From Bacteroidota bacterium (lineage in GTDB: Bacteria; Bacteroidota; Rhodothermia; Rhodothermales; UBA10348): 5,359 nucleotides of DNA. The translations under genes and the position numbers were made by a program. Location: contig JAAZVD010000133.1 in assembly GCA_018623785.1 (NCBI GenBank), positions 1-5,359 on the forward strand, given 5' to 3'. Shown here one piece after another: positions 1 through 5,359 of the stretch; position 1 is the stretch's first letter; each line of letters starts with the position of its first letter. Below the pieces are notes generated by a model. It ran no database searches. It saw nothing but the letters and a program-made list of their open reading frames with translations, and had not been told where the DNA came from.

Positions 1-1
1 C

Positions 2-115
2 GGTATGTCCAGCCGTTCGGTGGGTCTTGGAAGAGCCGTTGTGCAAAGCGAAGATGGCTGGATTGCCGAGCTCTGGGAGGGCCGCAAGGTGTCCACATCA
101 CTGATCCGGGAATAG
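2..115 (+). CDS. C-terminal end of an unidentified protein (5' part outside window)
   Basis: An open frame enters from the left edge and stops at TAG 113-115, giving 37 residues that end in ...WEGRKVSTSLIRE. The peptide has a normal mix of charged and hydrophobic residues (GRAVVQSEDGWIAELWEGRK), reading like a short beta-hairpin followed by a tail. The other forward frame that stays open gives an Arg/Ser/Pro/His-rich, non-protein-like peptide, so this frame is preferred. The gene is convergent with the minus-strand gene ending at 175, and the 59-bp gap holds no convincing terminator. The family cannot be identified from so short a tail. What is seen is the open frame and stop; that it is a genuine gene is an inference from composition and convergent layout. 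Confidence 0.5.
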   Translation, partial: GMSSRSVGLGRAVVQSEDGWIAELWEGRKVSTSLIRE

Positions 116-174
116 GTCCCCGCCCCTCACTGATTTCTCCGCACTCAGTCACCCATCGCTCCGATAGCCATCAC

Positions 175-798
175 TCAAGCGCTGAGCGCCAGATTATTTC
201 CGCCCCGCAAGGCGCGCGCAAAAGCTCGAACCCAATCTGAGGCAACACACAGACGAAGTGCCTCGACCGTCCCGAACGGTCCGGCTACGCTCCAGCCTTT
301 CTCCGTACCACACAAGGCAGAGGCCACCATGGCGTCCGAAGCGCGTCTCCCCAACGACAGACGTCCAAACGCGGAAAACCAGGTCGGATGTGCCTGCATG
401 AGTGCGTAGGCCGCATCCACTACCGATTCCAGAGACGCGTCCACGGTACATCGATACAAGACATCGAATCCACCATAGACCAGCATCAATGCATCCTGAT
501 CAGAAGCAGAAGCGACCCAGGCTGATCGGCAACAGATGCCAATGCGTTTGTCTCCCTTCTGGAGCACGATATCTACCGGTAACTCGCCGTCTGGGGTAGC
601 TACCCAATGGCCTTCCTCCACCCGGACGGAGGTATCCAGCATGGCACGCATGGCCCCCAGGAGCCTACCTGCCGCTGAGGGACGTGTTGGCAGTGGGCGT
701 AGCGTGTGACGGGCTGCCGACCCACGGTCGGCAGCCCGTTGCTGCAACCATTCTACGGTCGGGAAAGCGGAGACAGTAATTCGGGGCGACGTGTTCAT
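175..798 (-). CDS. Hypothetical protein, 207 aa, possible degenerate restriction-endonuclease-like fold
   Basis: I do not recognise a named family. The frame extends upstream to an ATG at 861, but that codon lies inside a strong hairpin (834-872). The ATG at 798 is preceded by AAAAGG nine bases upstream and gives MNTSPRITVSAFPTVEWLQQ, so I choose it. No signal peptide or membrane helix is visible, so it is probably cytoplasmic. Residues 60-140 have an alternating strand/helix pattern: EEGHWVATPDGELPVDIVLQ, then KRIGICCRS, then DALMLVYGGFDVLYR and a helix DASLESVVDAAYALMQ. This order is reminiscent of PD-(D/E)XK/DUF559-like cores, where an Asp in the first strand is followed by E-x-K in the next. 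Here D76 is present, but the E and K positions would be C89 and R91, so a nuclease activity is unlikely. It lies downstream of the DUF5686 gene on the same strand, 100 bp away with a hairpin between. Coding is fairly likely; the fold is only a suggestion. Confidence 0.7.
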   Translation of the reverse strand: MNTSPRITVSAFPTVEWLQQRAADRGSAARHTLRPLPTRPSAAGRLLGAMRAMLDTSVRVEEGHWVATPDGELPVDIVLQKGDKRIGICCRSAWVASASDQDALMLVYGGFDVLYRCTVDASLESVVDAAYALMQAHPTWFSAFGRLSLGRRASDAMVASALCGTEKGWSVAGPFGTVEALRLCVASDWVRAFARALRGGNNLALSA

Positions 799-807
799 AT
801 CGGGGTA

Positions 808-813
808 CCTTTT
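808..813 (-). promoter_or_regulatory. Ribosome binding site (AAAAGG) deciding the start of the 207-aa gene
   Basis: On the minus strand AAAAGG lies nine bases before the ATG at 798. It is the only Shine-Dalgarno-like site in front of a start in this window, and it supports the internal ATG over the upstream in-frame ATG at 861. Confidence 0.5.
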
Positions 814-833
814 ATCGTTCGGACCCAGGATAC

Positions 834-881
834 GAACAGGGGTATGACACCATTTTGTCATACCCCTTGTTCACTTTTTTT
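834..881 (+). terminator. Strong hairpin with T-tract on the plus strand (intrinsic-terminator shape)
   Basis: The arm GAACAGGGGTATGACA (834-849) pairs with TGTCATACCCCTTGTTC (856-872) around the six-base loop CCATTT. Eleven to twelve contiguous pairs are followed by a one-base bulge and four or five more. Two bases after the stem comes a run of seven T's (875-881). That is an intrinsic terminator for plus-strand transcription. No plus-strand gene lies directly upstream; both flanking genes are on the minus strand, and on that strand the stem is not followed by a T-run. It may end read-through from the plus-strand gene finishing at 115, serve as a weak terminator for the DUF5686 gene, or be a large operator for the 207-aa gene. 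The structure is certain; the role is not. Confidence 0.6.
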
Positions 882-898
882 CGTGCTTCAAAAATAGG

Positions 899-3280
899 TC
901 AGCGTAGCGGCCGCCCCACCTTGACATACCAACCGCCCGTACTTCCTGTGGCCACCTCCATGCGCAGCGGTAAACCAAAGGGGTAGGACAGACCTACGCC
1001 GATTTCGTGATGCAGCCCGCTGAAGGTGCCCAGGTCCGGATCGGAAGAGAAGGCATGTCCCCCGAATGCATGGATGCGCCACCCCCGCTCAGCCAGCGAC
1101 CACAGTCCAAGCTTCTCAAAAGGTGCTGTCGTAAAGTCGTGGGCCCAGAACACGCCGAGCAATTCATCAGCCAGAAATCGTCCGTTGGGTAAGGACCTGA
1201 ATACCGCTACGTCAGCAAACGGACCGGCTGAGCCGGAGAGACCGAATTGGCGCTGCACTGGCAAACTGCCTTTGCTGGTGCCACCAATGGCCGTCACACG
1301 TAACCAGTTGGGGCGGGACCGGCGGCGATAAAACGTAGTTATACGCGCGGTTGCACGGGCCTCGATTCGGGTGAAATCGAAGTCCGAAGCAAGATGCCAG
1401 CCCGGGGTTCGCTCCCACGAAACTTCCATCGACGCCCTGCTCCGATCTCCCATCACAAATCCGACCTCGGTCGAGCGCAACCATCCATTCGCAATGGACG
1501 GATTCTCCCGCTGGACGTTGCGAAAAAGCCAACCGTTGAAGTCGCTCAGCTTTTCCAACGATCGGTGCCGTTCGTTATTGAGCCGGATGGAGACAAGTGC
1601 CGGAAACCAGCCCAGATCGACATCCAAGCTTACACGCTGCTTCCTCAGATCGTAATAATCGTAGAGATCGTCCCATCCCAGATAGGTAGATATACCAGGT
1701 ACGAGGCGCCCCAAGCCATCCCCTCGCGCTACGATGGAAGTAGCATCCATGGCCATAACATCAAGAAAGCCCCGCAGCGGCCCAAGATGCCAGGGAATGC
1801 TGCCTTCGGCCTTATAGGAAGGCCGTTTCCGCTCTACGGAATACCCCGCTGATGCTGCCCACCTACCCTCTTGACCGATGCCCCCGCTGAATCCTGCGCC
1901 GGGATGCCAGCCGTCCACCCGGTTGTACCAGAACCAATCCTCCCCTGCAATGCGCTGCGCCGTACTCAACCGGGTGGACGGCTCCACATCCTCTCCGGCT
2001 GGCTTCTCCGTTACGTCCACCGCTGTGTAGTTGGCCAACATTCCCTCCGGCCGGAAGGCCCGGTGCAAGGTCATGGTCGGATCGAGCGTGGCTATCTGCT
2101 CGGCCTCAAGCGGGGTAGCCGGTATATACGAGGGATTGCGCCGGAACAGGTCGGTGTTGAACGCTGCCAAAGGGTCCCTGACCACGGCCGGACCCACCCT
2201 AGCCAGAGAATCCGGAACAGGCGGGTTCACGGCGTGAAGGGAAAGCCCTGAGACTTGATGATAGCGCGCCTGCGGATAGGCGACCCCGGCCCGGCCAAAT
2301 TCCACCACGCCCTGCGCGATCAGACTTTGTGGCAACCACACGGAATCGTGGACGGCGATGAAACGCTGCTCCAAAACGACATCGTGGGACTTGACAGGCG
2401 GCAGCACGTCCGTGCCAGGCCAAGGTCGAGCAGTGACCTGCACCACCGACCATACGGAGTCCATGATGGCCATGGAACCGGTAAAGGCCGGCAACGTGGC
2501 CGACCGCGGCCGGAAAAAAATCTCGATCACCCGACGCCCGTCAAACTCGCGCGTCGCACCGAGCGTAAACTGGTATAGGTCCACAGCATCGGAATGAAGG
2601 GGACCGGCATAGCGGGTGCCGAGGATATCGACATCCGGATCGAGGAAGTTTGGAACAGGATGGGGCGAAGCGAAGCGAAACAGCTCGCTGCGGCTGGGCT
2701 GAGAACGCTCCGCACGAATGACCTCCCGCGGACCTGCATCAGACGTCCACCAGGAGGCGCGGACACTTTCGTTCATCTGAACCAGGTCAAAATCCGCATT
2801 TAGCAGGAATCGGGTGTACACATCGGCATAGCTGGCTGTCGTGTGCTCCCGCATCCGGTCCCGTGCTGCCATGGCGCGCCGTACGATGCCCTCGGCCGGA
2901 TTATCACCCGTAACTATCAGATCGTCCAGGACCAACAAAGACGGCTCGAGCCGGATAGTTACGCCGGCCAGATCCCCGGATGTGATGACTACTGCCTGCG
3001 AACGATATCCGATATACCGGACTTCGATGGTTACCGGGACCTGCGGCAACGTAATCAGAAACTGTCCCTGAGCGTTCGAGATCGTACCCTGCAGCCCACC
3101 TTCAATCTGAACCGTGGCATGAGGCAGCGGCTGACCCGTTTCAGCATCCAGAACGGTTCCTCTGAGTGCAATCTGTGCTGACGCCGTCCACGCGGGCATA
3201 CAGACATACAAGAACAAGCACAGACACAGGCGCAGCGACCACCGGAACGCGGCTCTGCCTTCGGCAGTTGATGCGGTCAT
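899..3280 (-). CDS. DUF5686 family outer-membrane protein with N-terminal carboxypeptidase-regulatory-like domain
   Basis: This 793-aa protein (numbered from the ATG at 3280) starts with a signal peptide: a basic n-region (GRAAFRWSLR), a hydrophobic LCLCLFLYVCM core, and a likely cut at TASA|Q near residue 35. Residues 37-113 form a CarboxypepD_reg-like beta-sandwich (ALRGTVLDAETGQPLPHATV, then ISNAQGQF and YIGYRSQAV), followed by the typical linker LDDLIVTGDNPAEGIVRRA. The central part, to about 450, matches the layout of DUF5686 proteins. From the conserved-looking YNRVDGWHPGAG onward the sequence is amphipathic beta-strand-like, consistent with an outer-membrane barrel ending WYVKVGRPLR rather than in the usual terminal aromatic residue. 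The family is common in Bacteroidota and its molecular role is unknown. The frame stays open to a TTG at 3352, and an ATG at 3301 is also possible. I prefer 3280 because longer versions give an unusually long leader; none of the three has a Shine-Dalgarno. It is divergent from the 90-aa gene. Confidence 0.87.
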   Translation of the reverse strand: MTASTAEGRAAFRWSLRLCLCLFLYVCMPAWTASAQIALRGTVLDAETGQPLPHATVQIEGGLQGTISNAQGQFLITLPQVPVTIEVRYIGYRSQAVVITSGDLAGVTIRLEPSLLVLDDLIVTGDNPAEGIVRRAMAARDRMREHTTASYADVYTRFLLNADFDLVQMNESVRASWWTSDAGPREVIRAERSQPSRSELFRFASPHPVPNFLDPDVDILGTRYAGPLHSDAVDLYQFTLGATREFDGRRVIEIFFRPRSATLPAFTGSMAIMDSVWSVVQVTARPWPGTDVLPPVKSHDVVLEQRFIAVHDSVWLPQSLIAQGVVEFGRAGVAYPQARYHQVSGLSLHAVNPPVPDSLARVGPAVVRDPLAAFNTDLFRRNPSYIPATPLEAEQIATLDPTMTLHRAFRPEGMLANYTAVDVTEKPAGEDVEPSTRLSTAQRIAGEDWFWYNRVDGWHPGAGFSGGIGQEGRWAASAGYSVERKRPSYKAEGSIPWHLGPLRGFLDVMAMDATSIVARGDGLGRLVPGISTYLGWDDLYDYYDLRKQRVSLDVDLGWFPALVSIRLNNERHRSLEKLSDFNGWLFRNVQRENPSIANGWLRSTEVGFVMGDRSRASMEVSWERTPGWHLASDFDFTRIEARATARITTFYRRRSRPNWLRVTAIGGTSKGSLPVQRQFGLSGSAGPFADVAVFRSLPNGRFLADELLGVFWAHDFTTAPFEKLGLWSLAERGWRIHAFGGHAFSSDPDLGTFSGLHHEIGVGLSYPFGLPLRMEVATGSTGGWYVKVGRPLR

Positions 3281-3402
3281 CGTGTAGGTGGCTGAAAGCA
3301 TGCGAATGTTGGCGGGTGATGTCGGACCGCCAAGAGGAGGTCGGTGTTCCAACGCAGGGTGCTGAACGCTCCAGCCCGCGTCTCATCGTAAATGTCACCT
3401 TG

Positions 3403-3425
3403 CCAACCTTGTAACGTACCAACCT
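3403..3425. promoter_or_regulatory. Short direct repeat around an imperfect palindrome in the divergent promoter region
   Basis: The 154-bp gap between the divergent DUF5686 and 90-aa genes must hold both promoters. Within it CCAACCT occurs at 3403-3409 and again at 3419-3425, sixteen bases apart. Between them, TTGTAACGTACCAA is palindromic at 10 of 14 positions, centred on ACGT (3414-3417). This could be a regulator site shared by both genes. I could not assign a convincing promoter box of either the sigma-70 or the Bacteroidota (TTTG/TAnnTTTG) type in this gap. A chance match is quite possible. Confidence 0.2.
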
Positions 3426-3434
3426 GTCAGAATC

Positions 3435-3707
3435 ATGTATCATCTCATCGGAAAACAGGTTCGCGTACATCTATACAGCCGGGACGGCATCGCCGTGGGA
3501 AGCATCACCGGTCGCGTAGCCGATGTCGCCGAAAGCGTGGAGGTAGCCGAAGGCATGATGAAGGACCTCGTGTTCGTGGTAGATATCGACACAGGAGATC
3601 CCGAAGCGCCTTACAAGAACAGTGCGGGCATGGAGGGCGAATCCTGGTTTGCGGTACAGGACATTGAAGTCATCGATGAAGAGGGACCACGGCTCTTCAC
3701 GAATTGA
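3435..3707 (+). CDS. Small acidic hypothetical protein, 90 aa
   Basis: I do not recognise this protein. ATG at 3435 to TGA at 3705-3707 gives MYHLIGKQVRVHLYSRDG... with no Shine-Dalgarno, as for most genes here. The sequence reads as a run of short beta-strands (QVRVHLYS, GSITGRVADVAES, KDLVFVVDID, SWFAVQDIEVID) with a glycine- and acid-rich loop at about residues 53-70. This suggests a small all-beta barrel (SH3-, PRC- or LSm-like). It has no signal peptide, no membrane helix and no cysteine, so it should be cytoplasmic and probably a single folded domain. Amino-acid usage is that of a real protein. It is transcribed away from the DUF5686 gene and precedes the Rrf2 gene by 137 bp with a hairpin and operator between, so it is probably a separate transcription unit. 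Function is unknown; similarity to ribosome- or RNA-binding small barrels would only be a guess. Confidence 0.75.
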   Translation: MYHLIGKQVRVHLYSRDGIAVGSITGRVADVAESVEVAEGMMKDLVFVVDIDTGDPEAPYKNSAGMEGESWFAVQDIEVIDEEGPRLFTN

Positions 3708-3760
3708 GTGCAGACGCGTCCCGTGATACAGCCCTGATAACCCCAAGGAGCCGTAGAACC

Positions 3761-3790
3761 TTTGGCAAGGCCTACGCCAGGGCCTTCAAA
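3761..3790 (+). terminator. Stem-loop after the 90-aa gene, possible weak terminator
   Basis: AAGGCC (3767-3772) pairs with GGCCTT (3781-3786), and the stem extends as TTTG (3761-3764) with CAAA (3787-3790) across a two-base bulge. It lies about 55 bp after the 90-aa stop and before the Rrf2 operator, a sensible terminator place. No T-run follows on either strand, so if it acts at all it is probably weak or Rho-assisted. Confidence 0.25.
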
Positions 3791-3811
3791 AGCCGTGGAA
3801 ACGCCTTGCTG

Positions 3812-3839
3812 TTGCAAATGTAACATTTAAAGTTACATT
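3812..3839 (+). promoter_or_regulatory. Possible promoter of the Rrf2 gene
   Basis: TTGCAA (3812-3817) is followed after 16 bases by TACATT (3834-3839), a fair -35/-10 pair. Read the Bacteroidota way, TTG (3812-3814), 19 bases, then TACATTTA (3834-3841) is close to TAnnTTTG. Either reading puts the transcript start at or within a few bases of the ATG at 3845, so the message may be leaderless. Both boxes overlap the inverted repeat at 3816-3840. Confidence 0.35.
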
Positions 3840-3840
3840 T
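3816..3840. promoter_or_regulatory. Perfect 9-bp inverted repeat, likely Rrf2 autoregulatory operator
   Basis: AAATGTAAC (3816-3824) and GTTACATTT (3832-3840) are exact inverted copies separated by seven A/T bases. This stands out as an A+T-rich island in GC-rich surroundings. The repeat ends four bases before the Rrf2 start codon and covers the likely -10 region. Rrf2 proteins are dimers that bind dyad sites of about this size and often repress their own genes, so it is most likely the operator of the adjacent regulator. Assignment to that protein is an inference from position and symmetry. Confidence 0.7.
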
Positions 3841-3844
3841 ATAT

Positions 3845-4360
3845 ATGGCTTCGACTCAATATGCAACGGCGCTCCACATCCTCGTCCTGCTGGCTGCAGA
3901 AAAGGAAGAGACGCACACATCCACCTCCTTGGCAGCCCGGATGGACACCAATCCCGTGGTCCTTCGCCGGATGATCGCCGACCTGGCACAAGCTAGACTG
4001 GTTGAAACACGTCGCGGTGCCGGCGGTGGTGTCTCCCTGACACTAGACCCCGAGGAGATTACCCTCGGCCAGGTTGCCGATGTCATTGACGCCGACATGA
4101 CGTTCGACGTGCACCATGTACCGGACCAACCCGAAGCGGATTTCATGACCGATGCAGCCCTGGCCGCCATAGAAGCACAACGCCGAGAGCTGCATGCGGC
4201 TTCCATCCAAGAGCTGGATCGTATCACGCTCAGAGACATCATGCACGCCGCCACGCTGCGCGCCGATCTGGCACGTCTGGTGGCAAACGGATTGAGTGAC
4301 GACGAAATACGGTCCGGATTTCGGATTGATAACGGCAGGCTGGTGCCCGTCGACTCCTGA
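3845..4360 (+). CDS. Rrf2 family transcriptional regulator, cysteine-free YwnA-like type
   Basis: This 171-aa protein begins directly with the Rrf2 winged helix-turn-helix (STQYATALHILVLLAAEKE), which fixes the ATG at 3845; there is a stop seven codons upstream with no start codon after it. The recognition helix is at about residues 35-51 (TNPVVLRRMIADLAQARLV), very like the TNPVVVRRM of YwnA-type proteins. The glycine-rich wing (RRGAGGGVSL) spans 56-65, followed by the usual ITLGQVADVID. Residues 101-131 form the long dimer helix. There is no cysteine anywhere, so unlike IscR, NsrR or RsrR it cannot hold a cysteine-ligated Fe-S cluster; signal sensing must be different. About 35 residues after the dimer helix (RADLARLVANGLSDDEIRSG...) are longer than in typical 130-150-aa relatives. 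It probably represses its own promoter via the repeat at 3816-3840 and possibly the sulfatase gene 61 bp downstream. The effector is unknown. Confidence 0.9.
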   Translation: MASTQYATALHILVLLAAEKEETHTSTSLAARMDTNPVVLRRMIADLAQARLVETRRGAGGGVSLTLDPEEITLGQVADVIDADMTFDVHHVPDQPEADFMTDAALAAIEAQRRELHAASIQELDRITLRDIMHAATLRADLARLVANGLSDDEIRSGFRIDNGRLVPVDS

Positions 4361-4421
4361 ATCAGGCCTCGAACCGCCGTATGTTCTCCTGCCCACTCCC
4401 AGCTTCTTCCTCCATCTCGTC

Positions 4422-5359
4422 ATGCGCCGCCTGATCCCTCTGCTACTGCTCCTTGCCCTGCCCTCCTGCTCGCCCGCTCCCAAGCCCAATGTCGTCCTCG
4501 TCATCGTCGACGACCTTGGATGGAAAGATCTGAGCATAACCGGCAGCGAGGCCTATCAAACGCCTGCCATTGACCGCCTCGCTGAAACAGGTATTCGCTT
4601 TACGCGCTTCTACGCAGACAGCCCCGTGTGCTCACCGACTCGAGCAGCCCTGATGACCGGTAAACACCCCGCCAGACTGGACATCACGAACTGGATTGGT
4701 GGCCAACAGAAAGGGCAGCTCTTGCAGGCCGACTATCAATGGCAGTTGCCACCGGAAGAAACAACCATCGCCGAACACTTCAAGGCCGCTGGTTATGCCA
4801 CAGGCTTTATTGGCAAATGGCACCTGGGCGATGAGGGATTCTTGCCTCAGGACCAGGGTTTCGACATGAACGTAGCCGGGCACGCAGCCGGTCATCCGGC
4901 CTCCTTCTTCTGGCCCTACGCCCGGAAAGGCGGCTCCCCGTGGGATGTACCGGACCTCGAAAGCGGCGAAGAGGGCGAATATCTGACCGATCGGCTGACC
5001 AATGAGGCGCTTGGTTTCATTGATGAACACGCTGAAGAGCCCTTCTTCCTCGTACTGTCCCATTATGCGGTGCACACACCCATTCAGGCGCCGGAGGACA
5101 TGATTGCCGCAGAGCAGGATCGCCTCGACCGGGACCCACCATGTCCGGAGGCGCCGTTCGAAGACGATCCAACCTGGTCTACGACCCGAACGTGTCAAAG
5201 CCGAGCGGATTATGCTGCCATGATGACCAGCACAGATCAAAGCATCGAACGCCTGATGGAGTCGCTGGCGGACCATGGCCTGGACGATCGGACAATCATA
5301 GCCTTCGTCTCAGATAACGGTGGGCTGTCCACCCTGATGCGAGGACGTACTTCCGGTCC
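4422..5359 (+). CDS. Type I sulfatase, predicted lipoprotein (3' end outside window)
   Basis: The open frame starts at ATG 4422 and runs off the right edge after 312 codons; sulfatases of this type usually have about 450-550 residues, so roughly the N-terminal two thirds is visible. Residues 1-16 (MRRLIPLLLLLALPSC) form a lipoprotein signal with C16 as the probable lipidated residue, placing the enzyme at an envelope membrane. The core follows: metal-binding Asp pair in IVDDLGW (D30, D31), formylglycine motif C70-S-P-T-R74 with AALMTGK, GKWHLG (K132, H134), SHYAVHTP (H214, H218) and the metal ligands in SDNGG (D298, N299). All active-site positions expected in this part are present. C70 must be oxidised to formylglycine by FGE or anSME, not encoded here. 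It should hydrolyse sulfate esters, probably on a polysaccharide, but substrate cannot be read from the sequence. There is no Shine-Dalgarno; the gene probably follows the Rrf2 gene in one transcript. Confidence 0.93.
   Translation, partial: MRRLIPLLLLLALPSCSPAPKPNVVLVIVDDLGWKDLSITGSEAYQTPAIDRLAETGIRFTRFYADSPVCSPTRAALMTGKHPARLDITNWIGGQQKGQLLQADYQWQLPPEETTIAEHFKAAGYATGFIGKWHLGDEGFLPQDQGFDMNVAGHAAGHPASFFWPYARKGGSPWDVPDLESGEEGEYLTDRLTNEALGFIDEHAEEPFFLVLSHYAVHTPIQAPEDMIAAEQDRLDRDPPCPEAPFEDDPTWSTTRTCQSRADYAAMMTSTDQSIERLMESLADHGLDDRTIIAFVSDNGGLSTLMRGRTSG

Noticed and set aside
129..145. Small inverted repeat ACTGA/TCAGT in the convergent gap as a terminator
   Set aside because: Five pairs around a long loop and no T-tract on either strand.
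1026..3181. Several plus-strand open frames of 60-150 codons opposite the DUF5686 gene
   Set aside because: All lie antisense to a long gene with signal peptide and recognisable domains; their translations are rich in Arg/Pro/Ser/His and look like GC-driven shadow frames.
3281..3352. TTG at 3352 as the true start of the DUF5686 protein
   Set aside because: It would give a 60-residue leader before the signal cleavage site, with no Shine-Dalgarno; the ATGs at 3301 or 3280 give more normal signal peptides.
4356..4366. Palindrome CCTGAATCAGG at the end of the Rrf2 gene as a terminator
   Set aside because: Only five pairs around a single base, with no T-run; it cannot form a useful terminator hairpin.
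4043..4537. A minus-strand open frame across the Rrf2 end and sulfatase start
   Set aside because: It overlaps two well-supported plus-strand genes and has a low-complexity Arg/Ser-rich translation.
4632..5276. A 214-codon minus-strand open frame
   Set aside because: It is antisense to the sulfatase, whose active-site motifs are all present on the plus strand; the minus-strand translation shows no domain pattern.
5320..5359. Possible frameshift in the sulfatase just after SDNGG, since the residues LMRGRTSG looked atypical at first
   Set aside because: Related sulfatases have a variable loop here that is followed by a G-P-T-S-N-like segment; the frame as given ends in ...SGP and fits that without a shift.

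Overview
The window looks like a stretch of chromosome from a moderately GC-rich member of the Bacteroidota/Rhodothermota side of the tree (a Rhodothermales/Balneolales-like marine bacterium is my best guess). The main evidence is a DUF5686-type protein, with an N-terminal carboxypeptidase-regulatory-like domain and a C-terminal outer-membrane barrel, which is a hallmark of that lineage. A sulfatase lipoprotein and the near absence of Shine-Dalgarno sequences before most starts agree with it. The placement is inferred from family knowledge, not from a marker gene.

Layout: (1) 2-115, the last 37 codons of an unidentified plus-strand gene. (2) 175-798, minus strand, an unrecognised 207-aa protein whose middle resembles a restriction-endonuclease-like core with lost catalytic residues. 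(3) 834-881, a strong hairpin followed by seven T's on the plus strand, lying between two minus-strand genes. (4) 899-3280, minus strand, the large DUF5686 protein. (5) 3281-3434, a divergent promoter region. (6) 3435-3707, plus strand, a 90-aa acidic protein of unknown function. (7) 3708-3844, a non-coding gap ending in a perfect 9-bp inverted repeat. (8) 3845-4360, plus strand, a cysteine-free Rrf2-family regulator of the YwnA type. (9) 4422 to the window end, plus strand, the first 312 codons of a type I sulfatase lipoprotein.

How the parts may work together: the Rrf2 protein probably represses its own gene through the inverted repeat, which ends four bases before its start codon. The sulfatase starts 61 bp after the regulator on the same strand with no obvious promoter or terminator between them, so it may be co-transcribed and under the same control. 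The DUF5686 protein and the 90-aa protein are divergently transcribed from a shared 154-bp region. I see no mobile element, CRISPR array, RNA gene or phage signature, and nothing here amounts to a clearly new multi-gene system. The points most worth a second look are the Rrf2 operator/start arrangement, the oddly oriented terminator-like hairpin, and the degenerate nuclease-like 207-aa protein.
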